Assembly (NCBI GenBank): GCA_950295325.1
Contig: OX485807.1
Span: 11,869,001-11,933,000, forward strand
Source: Polytrichum commune
Taxonomy: Eukaryota > Streptophyta > Polytrichopsida > Polytrichales > Polytrichaceae
DNA length: 64,000 nucleotides
Reading direction: 5' to 3'
Position 1 is the stretch's first letter. The number at the start of each line of letters is the position of its first letter. Positions 54,174 to 64,000 of this stretch are shown here, one piece after another. The notes below the pieces were generated by a model. It did no database searches, was not told the origin of the DNA, and saw nothing but the letters and a program-made list of their open reading frames with translations. A program made the position numbers and the translations under genes.

Positions 54174-57035
54174 TTGATGCTTCCAATGAAACTACATTGG
54201 CATTCATCCTCAGATGCTCACCATGGAGGTCATGCATGCTTCATCGTCATCTCTAGCACTTCAAAGGATGGAGGTGCAGAGACAACCAACGATATCCAAG
54301 AGGTTAGTGTCCCCAACTCTAATGAGGAGTCTGATGAAGGTGTTGAGAGTCTCGCCCCTAAGAAGAAGTAGAGGAAGATCTATGATCTAACCTGAAAGTT
54401 TCAATTGGAGTGGGCGTGTAAACTTCCATGGGCAGAGGGTATTCTAAATCACTATATTCGTTAATTTGAGACTTTCTCTTGTCTCAAATTAATATATGAA
54501 CCACAACAACATGGTCTAATGTTTGGGTCGTCCTACCTAAACCATCTTGATATGAACACCCGCTTCAAAGTATTTGCATCTTACAACATTCTCCAATATC
54601 TGTGTGATTTTATCCACGTTCTTATATTTGTCACTGTCTCAAAATGCTGAAAAGTGCCAAATTAACGAATATATTGATCTAACCAACAATGATTGGTTGC
54701 ACATGGTGAAGTGCACAATGTGCTCTACCATGGAGAGGACATAGAGGTTGATGCAACCCAAGTGAGATACACTCAAGAAACATGAGGGCCTATAATGTGA
54801 AAAATGAGAGTGGTATAAGGCTATGAATTCAAAGCACCAAGAGGAATGTGGTTTTGTTCAATGCGAGGGCTCCTGATACTATGTTGCAATAGATGAATTC
54901 GTCCAATAGGTTAGAAAGGGAGAAGAAAAAGGTCCAGTCTACAACCTTGTTCCAAGTTTTGTCTGATGATCATCCTATGTTGGAGTATGAGAGTAGGGTA
55001 GGGTTGTATGAGTTTCTGAATGTGCTAAACTTCCCTAGGATGCACTGGTCAAACAACTCTAGTTGGATTATGGTTGGGTTTATGTATTTTGAAGTGAGGA
55101 TTGCCATTTTGAGGGTCCTTGCCGGTGCTAACTATATGGCACTCACATGTGACGAAGTTAGCATCATTGATAATGGGTCATGGATATCTATCCATGCCTA
55201 TGTGGTCCAAAATTGGAGCCATGTTCCCTATTTGATTTCACTTCACAAGGTTGTGGAAGGATCTGGCTTAGACAACCTAACCCAGGTGATCATAGATGCC
55301 TTGAGGGGTCCTGCCAAAATGGAGAGGCTTGCACTTGCAAAAACCTTGTTGTGCCTCGGTGTAGATGGTGTTAGCACTTTTGAGGGCCCAAAAACAGGAG
55401 TCACATTGCATATTCAAACTAAATACGCTCCATTCGCACTCGGTGTGCATTGTATGGCCCATCATTGTAACCTAGCCTTCAAAACCTTGTCTCAACTTGA
55501 TATCATGAGCCGTATTGAGGGTTTGTTGAAGAGTTCTCATGCTTATTTCAAGCATTTGCAGCATAGACATCTTGAATTCATTAAACTTGTTGAATTGATC
55601 GAAACAAAGAGGTTGAAACTCTTGAAAAATGTGAAGACCAAATGGGTCTCTTTGATTGAACCTTTGAGACGCATAACACAAGAGTACATGGTTCTCTTAG
55701 CAAAGATGAAGGTGAACAACAATTCCAAGGAGAGATCCGCGCATGTAACTTGCTTGCCCCTTGTTGATTTAAAAAAAATTGTGTCATGTTCCTTAGTTCA
55801 CTTTTCATTGCCATCCTTGTGCTACTTTTTTGATGTTTAGTGCTTGTGCATGTGTGCAAGCTGTCCTCGATGTGTTGTGTGACCCAATGTGCCTCTTGAA
55901 GATGGCAGCCTTGGTGCCCCTCATTGAGTCTCTAGATTCCTTCATCACTTTCTCCCTGAAACGCAATGTATTCATTTGCGACTTCATAGGTGCAGTGAAA
56001 GTGTGAGAGGGGTATAGCATGTACAATTGCCACTCACATGCTTTTACTACTGATGAGTTCTTTGTTTTCAAGAGCATCATCGATGGCACCCATGACCACA
56101 TTCACGCCCGTTGGGTGTTGAATGATCCGGAGAACCCAACCATGTTCAATTTAGATTTTGATGCAAAGCATCCCGCCTTTGTTGTCAATGGCAGCATCTT
56201 GTATGCCAAACGTAGGAATGAGGAGACGGGCATAATGGAGCCCATCACTCGCGAGGCATTTGCAGCAATTGTGGAGGATGTGAAAACTCAATGCTCATGT
56301 ATCCTCGCCCTAGCCCACTCAATCCATTTGGTTGTTTGCATGTACAAGTTACGTACATGCTTATCCTAACTACATTGTTATGTTGTTGTGACAGGGGTTG
56401 CCGCCCAACTCATACAAGAGCTATAATGCCATTTTCTTGAGCACGCAGTTTTGGATACGCTTGGCATCATCTACCCACAATATTGGTTGCAACTGGATGT
56501 AGAAATCACCTTTGCAAAGCATCTAGACACTTTGAAGAATTGGTATTGCAATGTCAAAGTGATTGGAACTAGGATTGATATGGAGGTTATTTATGGCCTC
56601 CTTGATCGATGGTCATTGGATTCCTAGCAAGGTTACTTCAAGATCACCATGAAGAGTAACGCCCATGCCGCCATGGAACCTCCTTATGACATCAACCCTG
56701 TCACTCAAATATGGCCCATCATTTATGCTTCTAGGGTGCTTTCACATGAGTTCCCATAGTATTTGAAGCTCACAAAAAGAATGTTGGTCCACATGATCGG
56801 AAGTGTGGAAGATGAGCGTGTATTCTCATCCGTGTCTTTCTTGAAGACCAAGCTCCGCAACTCTCTTGACCCCCACCTAGGTGTAGTGGTTGGCATGTAT
56901 AGCCAAAACATATATACCCTACAAAATTTCCCTTATGATTCACTCTTTGATAGTTGGACGAATGCTACAAATGTCCATGGCCGCTATGGCCTTTTATGTA
57001 GAATGCTCAAAAGTGAGCACCTCCTGCAGGCATAG
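54174..57035 (+). pseudogene. hAT-type transposase with N-terminal zinc finger and C-terminal dimerisation domain, broken
   Basis: Ordered pieces in the sense direction: an acidic N-terminus (54174-54371); FQLEWACKLPWAEG; a zinc-finger-like VKCTMCSTMER segment (about 54706), typical of TTF-type fingers of these proteins; the catalytic region (54893-55840) with LTCDEVSIIDNGSW, CLGVDGVSTFEGPKTGV and the hAT block GVHCMAHHCNLAF; ICDFIGAVKV (about 55975); and the C-terminal dimerisation domain LVHMIGSVEDERVFSSVSFL with TKLRNSLDPHL and YTLQNFPYDSLF (56763-57035). A possible intron ends at TTGTTGTGACAG (56394). In-frame stops (for example 54391, 54736, 55838, 56624, 56757) and a MITE insertion break it. 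Family placement is firm; activity is not expected. Confidence 0.85.
54457..54669. mobile_element. MITE nested in the hAT transposase
   Basis: Ends TTCGTTAATTTGAGAC and GTGCCAAATTAACGAA (inverted, 2 mismatches) are flanked by TATA (54453-54456, 54670-54673). Removing the element and one TATA joins the transposase codons for ILNHY and IDLTNN without a frameshift. An extra GTCTCAAATTAATATA sits 8 bp inside the left arm, making a small hairpin. About 213 bp. Confidence 0.8.
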
Positions 57036-57263
57036 CATCAGTGGTTCAATTGCCATGTTTTGGGGCATTTCTATAAGCCCAATTTGTTTCCATCAATTTG
57101 GAAACTCTAATGAACTCAACAGTCAATGTTGCTACATATTTTGAACTTCAGACTTCTACACTCTTGCAGAATATGCACTTATTTTTTGCATTGCAACCCT
57201 TGTTTGGTGTTTGATGTGCATGTTGTGTTGCAGATGGCAATATGAAGAACTACATGGTCATCA

Positions 57264-57626
57264 CACTTAGACCCTTATTATCTTTGTTGTTGTATAGATT
57301 TTGCACTCATTTCAACATCGGAGTGTGTGTTTGTGTGTTGTTTTGCAGGTATGATCTGGTAGGTAAGAGTTGGCGCCACTCAGTGTTAGGATTGGTGGGA
57401 TATGGCATCATGGCCATGCTCGATGAATGGAATTTCACGATTTAGGCCTCATTCCATCCCATTTATTAACACACAAGTGCCACCTTCTTCAAAAAAATTA
57501 TCATTTTCTAGCTAAAATTCACCTAAAAAAAGGGTTGACTTAGACCCCTTATTCTCTTTGTTGTTGTATAAATTTTGAACTCATTTCAACATCGGAGTGT
57601 GTGTTTGTTTTTTTTTTTTGCAGGTA
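57264..57626. repeat. 88-bp direct repeat flanking the right inverted end of the hAT element
   Basis: 57264-57351 and 57537-57626 share 'ACTTAGACCC(C)TTATT', 'TCTTTGTTGTTGTATA', 'CTCATTTCAACATCGGAGTG' and 'TTTGCAGGTA'. Each copy ends in a splice-acceptor-like T-rich TTTGCAG. Confidence 0.85.
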
Positions 57627-58884
57627 GACATGGCGTGTAAATTGAATGTGGCTACCGCATTGCCCTTCAAAATTTGGATTAGATGCCATATGACCACATG
57701 AAAGAGCAATTAGTTGCCATTTTACTAGGCATGATTTTTAGTAGTAGCCATATTACCTCAGTGCATGGCAAATTGTCACCTACTTTTAACTATGTTCCAA
57801 TATAGACCATCGCCAACATGTTTCCACATATTGTTAATGTTAGTAGCCAAATGTATGAAATTTTGTGAGCATTGTCGCCAAACAATTTAGCTTCAAACTG
57901 ATCATCATCGCCAGTGTTGAAAAACTTAATCCTTGAGCTGTAGCAGATGATCAAGTTCCAAAAACACACACACACTTTAAAAAAAAGAAAAAGAAAAAAG
58001 GCTGCTGATTACCTTATGTCAATCTTTTCCCAATGTGGGGTCCTAGCTAGCGAGGCCCAAGTCCCACAGAAGTAGTGATGTCGTCACTTGGTGATGAGAC
58101 CATCTTTGTGATAAAATGTGGGGCCTTAAAAACAAGAAAACGGTAGAACCGTGAGGCTCTGTCCTTTACTATGAAAGACTACAATTATAGTTGTTCACTT
58201 TGCTCATGCCAATCCATGGCTATTTACTATACCAAACTTTTCTTGGATTTTGTGCACCTTCTCAAATGCAGGTCAAGGATTGAAGCTACTGATTTATCAC
58301 CCGAAATTTTTAGAATACATAATCAAGAACTGCCGAAATAACTATAGTTAACTAGATTTCTTTCAATGCATTTTAGGAAGCAATTATAGTGTTATATCTA
58401 TCTATCTATCTATATATATATATATATATACACACACACATATATAATTTTAGTTAACATCCACATTAAATAAAGTGGACCAAAAATAACAAGAACAAGT
58501 AACGTCCAAGTGTGAACGCAAAGTGGTTAGGAAATTTGCTCTTGAAACGAAGAAGTTGATGCATAGTCTCTGTCCTACAGACATAGCCAACAAACGATCG
58601 AGGACTATTATTCTATGGGGATCCAGCGGACTTTTAAACTTATAAAGGAAGTCAAGTCAAGTCAAGTACTTTACTTACAGAGGCCCACACACTGACCTCA
58701 GCAGCAGTGATGCCTTGGCCCCCAAGGCCAACCTCCTCATAATATTATTATTAATAAGAAGATAACACCAATCTTCCTTTCAATTCGGTCGGAAAAAGGT
58801 ACCCATGGGAGCTTGTGGAGCACTCCACTTTGAGTCGCTTGTGTTTAGTGTCTGGGGAGAATTTAGTGCATAATTGGTCGAGAG
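57627..58884. other. Intergenic with a compound microsatellite
   Basis: No gene. (ATCT)n(AT)n(AC)n lies at about 58395-58446. Confidence 0.5.
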
Positions 58885-59280
58885 TAGTGTTCAAGATTGA
58901 AGCCCTCATATGAGTTTCATTTTGAAGGGCTTTCAAATTTAAGCTCTCCAGTTGAAGGGCTAGTTCAAATCCAAGATGTCAATCCAAGAATATAGAAATG
59001 AAATACAAAACTCATATTAAACTTGTGCATGAATTATATGGTACATGTTTCTAGTACAATGTGAAGAATTAAGGATCAACCATCTGATTCTACTTCTTGT
59101 AGTGACAATGCCCTTTGCTTGTTGGTTCTTGTGGCGGCGGGCATATTATATTGACGACTTCGAGTGACGTCTTCATTTTCAATTTGGGGTTGTGTTTTGA
59201 AGGGTTGTTTTGAGAGAGGTATATTTTGAAGGGCCAAATCGCGCTTGAAGGGCATTGAAGACCTCAATCTTGAACACTCG
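58885..59280. mobile_element. Element with 14-bp inverted ends and TTGAAGGGC motifs
   Basis: GTGTTCAAGATTGA (58888-58901) has its exact complement at about 59263-59276. Inside, TTGAAGGGC or GAAGGGC recurs five or six times (58920, 58952, 59196, 59228, 59246). It adjoins a family C fragment. Superfamily unknown. Confidence 0.5.
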
Positions 59281-59412
59281 TCGAGATCCTAGTGGTCCCA
59301 AGTCCAACTGGGTGCATGTTGTGATCTTTTGGTCTTTATTACCTAATTTTGAGGCACATTCTTTAAATTCCTCTAAATGATTGGTAATTTTCTTGAAGTC
59401 TTGATATTCAAA
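59281..59412 (-). mobile_element. MITE family C, fragment
   Basis: Reverse-strand blocks 'GATCCTAGTGGTCCCAAGTC', 'TTGAGGCACATTCTTTAAAT' and 'CTTGAAGTCTTGATATTCAA', ending at a (CT)n run. Confidence 0.65.
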
Positions 59413-59413
59413 T

Positions 59414-59469
<56 letters not shown>
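59413..59469. repeat. (CT)n microsatellite
   Basis: About 28 CT units. A shorter (CT)n run lies at 60431-60461. Confidence 0.95.
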
Positions 59470-59473
<4 letters not shown>

Positions 59474-60425
59474 TGTATTGTCTTAACCATAAACGTACCA
59501 AACCAGTAACTTATGCTAAACCCAAAGTAAAGTTACTTTAGGGTTAGGTTAGTCTCAACTAATGGATATCCATCATAGATCAGGGCATCTGCATCTATGG
59601 CCACAAAGGATTACCTAACTTTATATTAAGAGAGTGAGGTCATAAGGACCTCCTTTCGCTCGCTAAACCACGGTGGTTGTTTACCCTAAGTAACTTTTGA
59701 GTTTAGTGTAAGTGATGCAATTTTGGTGTGTTGGGAGGTGTATGTAACCCAACTCTAACCTCAAATGCACAAGGTTCAAATGGCTAAGGAACATGTAGAG
59801 TACTCCATGGAAGTATGTGTATTCTTTTTTACAAAATATATGTTCATGATGTACATTATTGTGTGACATAGATAACAATTGGGTTCTGCTGTTATTCACC
59901 TTGTGTACGTTACTAACCCTCTCTTTGGATTTGGTTGGTGGCATGGGCACAGGTGAGGCAGACCCTTCACAAATTTGATAGCATCTTTAGGTTTTGCATA
60001 TCAACTTTTGTCAAAAACAATGTGTATATAGGGCTTAGACATTCTTTAATGATGAGGAATGTTAGGCAATATATTGAGTAATGTTAGGACTTTGAAGTAG
60101 TAGTGGACAAGGTTTATACTTGAGGATGGCACACGGGATGGCATACTTTGGATATGAAATACATTACTTTGTATTGAGGGTGCAAGGGTAAAACCTTAGT
60201 AATATAGATTACTTATGGTTGTTTACATTCTTAGAGACATACCTAGAGAAGACAATGACCATGGTAAGTTGTTTGATATGCAAGGGCATGGCCATGAGGA
60301 ATGACCCCACCCACCCTCCTAGGTTTTGAAAGGTACATAGATATGCAAAAGAATGGTGTGGCCTCTTGATAAGAGGATGTATTGCACAAAGACTAAGCTT
60401 GACAGTAAGCATAACACTAAGCAAG

Positions 60426-60465
<40 letters not shown>

Positions 60466-60779
60466 TTTGTATATGTGTGATGTAAGGGCCACTTTACACT
60501 ATGTCTCAAGGCCCTCCTAAGGCCCTCCCAAGTCCCAATTTGCAAATTCCTAAGAAGAGGTGAAAGTTCCAAGTTCTTGGGCCCTAGTAGTGAATAATAA
60601 TAATAAGAGGAAAATTTGTATCTTGTGGGACATAACAAAACTGAGTAGTGGGTTCTTGCACCCTAGGATCGGGGATCAAACAGGCGTAATACCCCTTTTA
60701 TTATGGGCCTCCATTACAAAACAAACAATACTCAAGCTAAGTATTGTTCATAGTTTCATCACTCTAAACCAACATGTAA
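59470..60779. other. Intergenic; small family B fragment
   Basis: No gene supported. 60484-60530 begins AGGGCCACTTTACACTATG, a family B end fragment, followed by a GGCCCTCC doublet. Confidence 0.4.
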
Positions 60780-62503
60780 GGGCATCTCCACCCATTCCCC
60801 CCAACGCCAACCAGGGGAGGGTCTGGATGGCGTGGGCCGGCCATTGTGCCGGGGCAGCTTCCGTGCTCTTTGCCAGCGGGCCCGGGCAGCGGCCCGCCAA
60901 CCGCACACGTGGCGGACTGCGGAGGGGGGTCATTGACAAGGCCCCCTTCCTTGTGCTTTCCACCATCCTCCACCCCCTTCCCTACACCTTCCTCTCCGCC
61001 CCTTCTAATGTCACATTGTTGTAGTGATGTTAAATGTCCAACACCAATTCCCATGAGTTTGTCATGGATTTTTCCCATTCCTAACAAAACCTGAGTGTCG
61101 AAAATCTGGGAACCTTGGCTAGCCATAAATTTCAAAACATCTTTAGCATATTTTTAGGCCTCAAGATATGAGAGTCGTGCAACATTTTATAATGTTGTGA
61201 CTAATGTGACTAATACCTCGGCAGGGTATTAGTCACATTAGTCACATCCTTATACAATCGTCTATAATTTCATTTTATTGTATATGAATTTGCATGTGAA
61301 ACATTCCTATCATAACCATGACCAAAACCAACACACTCCAACATGTACTAGACCATTTTAACGATTTCTCGATTTGAAATTGAATTTAAAGAGAATAAAA
61401 AAAAATAAAAAAAATGTCACAATATCAAATGACCGTAAAAAATTCCAAATTCCAAACTTCCTCGATGTACCAATTATACAAAAAATTATCACAAACTTAG
61501 GCCTCGAGGTGTGAGAGTTGTGCAAGATTTTATAATGTTGTGACTAATGTGTCTAATACCTCGGCAGGGTATTAGACACATTAGTCACATCATTATACAA
61601 TCGTCTCTAATCTTATTGTATTGTATATGAATTTGCATTTGAAACATTCCTATCATTACCATGACCAAAACCAACACACTCCAACATGTACTAGACCATT
61701 TTAACGATTTCTCAATTTCAAATTCAATTTAAAGCAAGTAAAAAATAAAAAATTCATTACAATATATCACAATATCAAATGACCATAAAAATTTGCACAA
61801 TTGAACCTTCTCTAATGTGGCAACTATACCAAAAATTGTAACAAAGTTAAGCCTCGCGGTGTGAGAGTTGTGCAAGATTTTATAACGTTATGACTAATGT
61901 GACTAATACCTCGGTAGGGTATTGGTTACATTAGTCACATCATTATATAATATAATATTATTTTATATAAAACTGCACGCAAAGCATTCTTATCTTGACA
62001 ATGACAAAAACCAACACATACCTATAGGTGTTTGGCCGTTCTATTATTCTCTTAATTTGAGCTAAATTTGAGGTTATTTAAAAACTACCATGATAGCGTT
62101 CAATTATTTAGTAATTGAAATCATTTAAAATATTAAATTAAATAACTATGAGCTACGTTATACTTAACATTTGTATATATGATGTTTGTACTTTATGTTC
62201 TTTTACTTTAATATATTGCTTTTATATTTAATATACATTTTTATTGGACCTTTTGCTGGCCCCCCTTCCGGTGATCCCATTCCACCACCTTGTTCCCTCC
62301 GAGCAGCCATTGACAAAACCTCCAACAGTGTCAGACTGAAAAAGTCAAGTTTTGGAGGGTGGAAAAATTGCACACCAAGTTGCCGTCCAAGGCAACTGGG
62401 ATGGTGTGACCGGCAGTGGGTTTAGGGTTGCCGGGAGGGCGGTGGCGGCTGTACCGGGACCCGCCCCGGCCACCTGCCGTTGGGGGGAATGGTGGCGATG
62501 GCC
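60780..62503. mobile_element. PIF/Harbinger-like non-autonomous element, 1.7 kb
   Basis: Left end GGGCATCTCCACCCATTCCC continuing CCCAACGCC; the right end reads GGCCATCGCCACCATTCCCC continuing CCAACGGC on the other strand. TAA flanks both ends (60777-60779, 62504-62506). The two subterminal segments (about 180-250 bp) are GC-rich, while the interior is AT-rich and carries a triplicated 350-bp repeat. No transposase frame. Confidence 0.75.
61158..62150. repeat. Three tandem units of about 345 bp, each with a 20-bp palindromic hairpin
   Basis: Units start GCCTCAAGATATGAGAG (61159), GCCTCGAGGTGTGAGAG (61501) and GCCTCGCGGTGTGAGAG (61851). Each has a stem of about 21 bp (GACTAATGTGACTAATACC and complement) around TCGGCAG, at 61197-61246, 61540-61588 and 61891-61939. 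They also share 'ACCAAAACCAACACACTCCA' and 'CCATTTTAACGATTTCTC'. The third is the most diverged. Confidence 0.9.
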
Positions 62504-62506
62504 TAA

Positions 62507-63254
62507 CCAATCTTGGGTCAACCTTGCTAGTAACTCAATGTTGAAAGTAATAGTAGATCATTGATACTATATTGTGTTGGCATGTGCCAAGTCCTATGTG
62601 GTAGATGCTAGAATCTTGTATGTAGTATCTCCCGTCTAGAGCCAATTGGATTTAGTCCGAATCTAGTGCATTTAATTTGGAGTCTCTCGATGGAGTTGTG
62701 CGAGCACAAATCCCCACATATAATTTTGGGCCACACATATATAACTCCACGTGGGGGTTGAATGATGTTATGCCATTTTGACTTTGCCATTCCTTTGGAT
62801 GAGAATATAGAGTTGTTTTAGTTGCCTAAAAAAATGAGGGATCACATCATAGACATGACGGGTTTGCACATCGTCAACATGTTCTTGTCAAAGTAGCCAA
62901 CACAAATATGGCATGCCTTTAGACTCATACCTTTAGGTGCCATGTATGAATATTGGGTCAAGAAAGACCTTATATAAAATTGGTTGGAGATCCACAAAAC
63001 GAGAGGTCAAATTCTTGACATGCCTAAGCGAATTCCATGAGGTAGCTTCGGATTTTGACTGAGATCATCAAGGTGCCACCTAGGCATTATGAGCCTGAGA
63101 AAGTGTTCCAATTCTCAGGTTGAAAGCTCAAGTGTAAAAGTGGGCTTATAAAGTGAACACATTCGATTCAGAGGTTCCCCACCAATAAGAAGTTTTACTA
63201 ATAACAATAATATTGTTATTATTATTATCATGGAGGGTGACATTACGGAGGTTA
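62507..63254. other. Intergenic, nothing recognised
   Basis: A perfect small inverted repeat AATAACAATAATATTGTTATT lies at about 63200-63220. No gene. Confidence 0.4.
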
Positions 63255-63365
63255 GGACGTACCTCAAATTGATGAAGAAAAACCGAAAGATGTTAACATG
63301 TAACCACGGTTGGACTTGGAAACACTAGGATCTCAATCCAATGTTTCCAAAAATATCCCTGCTCA
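63255..63365 (+). mobile_element. MITE family C, 3' fragment
   Basis: 'CGTACCTCAAATTGATGAAG', 'ACCACGGTTGGACTTGGAAA' and 'CACTAGGATCTCAATCCAAT', ending AAATATCCCTGCTCA (family C right TIR). Confidence 0.7.
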
Positions 63366-63593
63366 CTACACGAAATATGATATTTAGTGTGACTTACTAT
63401 TTGGAATTAAGCAATGCTATAACTATCTACTGTGCATCTCATTTTTTTATCAATCATGCTCGAATTGGTTGTTTGAACACTATAAAACATCAACATTTTT
63501 ACTTGATTAAAAAAATACATTAATAGTATAAAAAATGATATAGGGACATGTAACTCCGAACAGTAAGTCACACTAAATATCATATTTAGTGTA
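63366..63593. mobile_element. Family D-related MITE, 228 bp
   Basis: Ends CTACACGAAATATGATATTT-AGTGTGACTTACT and its near-exact complement, TIR about 34 bp. The interior differs from the 380-bp members but matches 49845-50030. It is inserted right at the end of the family C fragment. Confidence 0.85.
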
Positions 63594-63689
63594 CTCTCCA
63601 TGGTAATAAGGGGTGGGCTTTTTACACCAAGGATTCAGGAAATGTTAATTTAGAGTTTCTGCTGTTAATGCCAAGCAATGAACTAACCA

Positions 63690-63803
63690 CCGACTGCTAA
63701 GTCACAGATGAACTGGTTGAGTTTGAGAAATCAATAACCAGTTGAAGAATCTATTGAATGTACTTCAAATTAGTAAAGAACAACCAAGAGATGACAACAT
63801 ATT
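63690..63803 (+). mobile_element. MITE family C, 5' fragment
   Basis: 'CACAGATGAACTGGTTGAGT' and 'CTTCAAATTAGTAAAGAACA', cut by the family B element at 63804. Confidence 0.65.
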
Positions 63804-64000
63804 AGGGCCACTTTACACACAAGACTGAAGGCCCGTGACCATGCCTATCTAAGAGCTCTCATTGGTCAAAAGGGCGGAGACCGTCTAAGTTCACTTCACA
63901 CACGAAGGTGAAGGCCTAAAGGCCCAAAGAAGATTTCATGGATGAAAAGTCTACATGGAGTTCTACATGGAGGATTATGGATAAGGTTTCATGGTCTCCC
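63804..64000 (-). mobile_element. MITE family B, reverse copy, cut by the window end
   Basis: Starts AGGGCCACTTTACACACAA and continues 'GAGCTCTCATTGGTCAAAAG' and 'TTCATGGATGAAAAGTCTAC' as in 45118-45611. It interrupts a family C copy. Confidence 0.8.

Larger units (their letters stand above)
53201..57537 (+). mobile_element. hAT-type transposon with long (about 190 bp) inverted ends, decayed
   Basis: 53201-53390 (from CAGTCCTTTTTTAAAGGTAA) and 57345-57537 (reading CAACCCTTTTTTTAGGTGAA on the other strand) are inverted repeats. They share 'AATTTTAGC(C/T)AGAAAATG', 'TTAATAAATG(A/G)GATGGAATG', 'GGCCATGATGCCATATCCCA' and 'CACTGAGTGGCGCCAACT'. They enclose a hAT-type transposase in the same orientation. 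Such long TIRs are unusual for hAT. No 8-bp duplication is visible; the right border is complicated by a flanking direct repeat. Confidence 0.75.

Noticed and set aside
54893-55840. An intact functional 315-residue host gene
   Set aside because: It is the middle of a hAT-type transposase. Upstream and downstream parts are present in the same order but broken by stops and a MITE.

Overview
The window is plant nuclear DNA: low gene density, intron-split genes of plant families (an ATL-type RING-H2 ubiquitin ligase pair and a cytosolic-type cyclophilin with the plant-specific loop), and intergenic DNA built from nested DNA transposons and MITEs. ATL genes in flowering plants are mostly intronless, while both ATL genes here are split, so a non-flowering land plant (lycophyte, fern or bryophyte) is possible. 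I cannot name the species. No bacterial, organellar or viral genes are seen.

Genes. (1) 1-756 (+): 3' end of an unrecognised Ser-rich protein, cut by the window edge. (2) 7167-9630 (+): two-exon cyclophilin whose 1.9-kb intron holds three unrelated MITEs. (3) 19992-24438 (+): ATL-type RING-H2 gene of at least three exons. (4) 33052-34780 (-): a second ATL-type gene with two exons, convergent with the first. The last three all have divergent or exact tandem repeats upstream of the start codon, and in genes 2 and 3 the array runs right up to the ATG.

Transposon-coding remains: a 5'-truncated LINE (28.4-31.8 kb, minus) split by a pogo/Tigger-like element (29521-30474); a second pogo-like deletion derivative (51676-52505); and a decayed hAT-type transposase (54.2-57.0 kb) between unusually long inverted repeats (53.2-57.5 kb), itself carrying a small nested MITE.

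Repeat families found by comparing the window with itself. Family A: about 350 bp, TIR near GTATGTGGGCCTTAT, more than a dozen copies. Family B: about 500 bp, TIR AGGGCCACTTCACACACGA. Family C: about 230 bp, TIR near TGAGCGGGGAGA, rich in AACCGGTT. Family D: about 380 bp, TIR near CTACACTAAATATGATATTT. There are also two copies of a CACTA-type MITE with clear 3-bp target duplications, one larger non-autonomous CACTA element, three MITEs with 8-bp hAT-type target duplications, and two PIF/Harbinger-like elements with TAA duplications. Several insertions lie inside other repeats, which gives a relative order: family A is old, and CACTA and pogo insertions into it are younger.

Repeat boundaries without a stated target duplication are approximate (10-30 bp). 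Family names A-D are local to this report.
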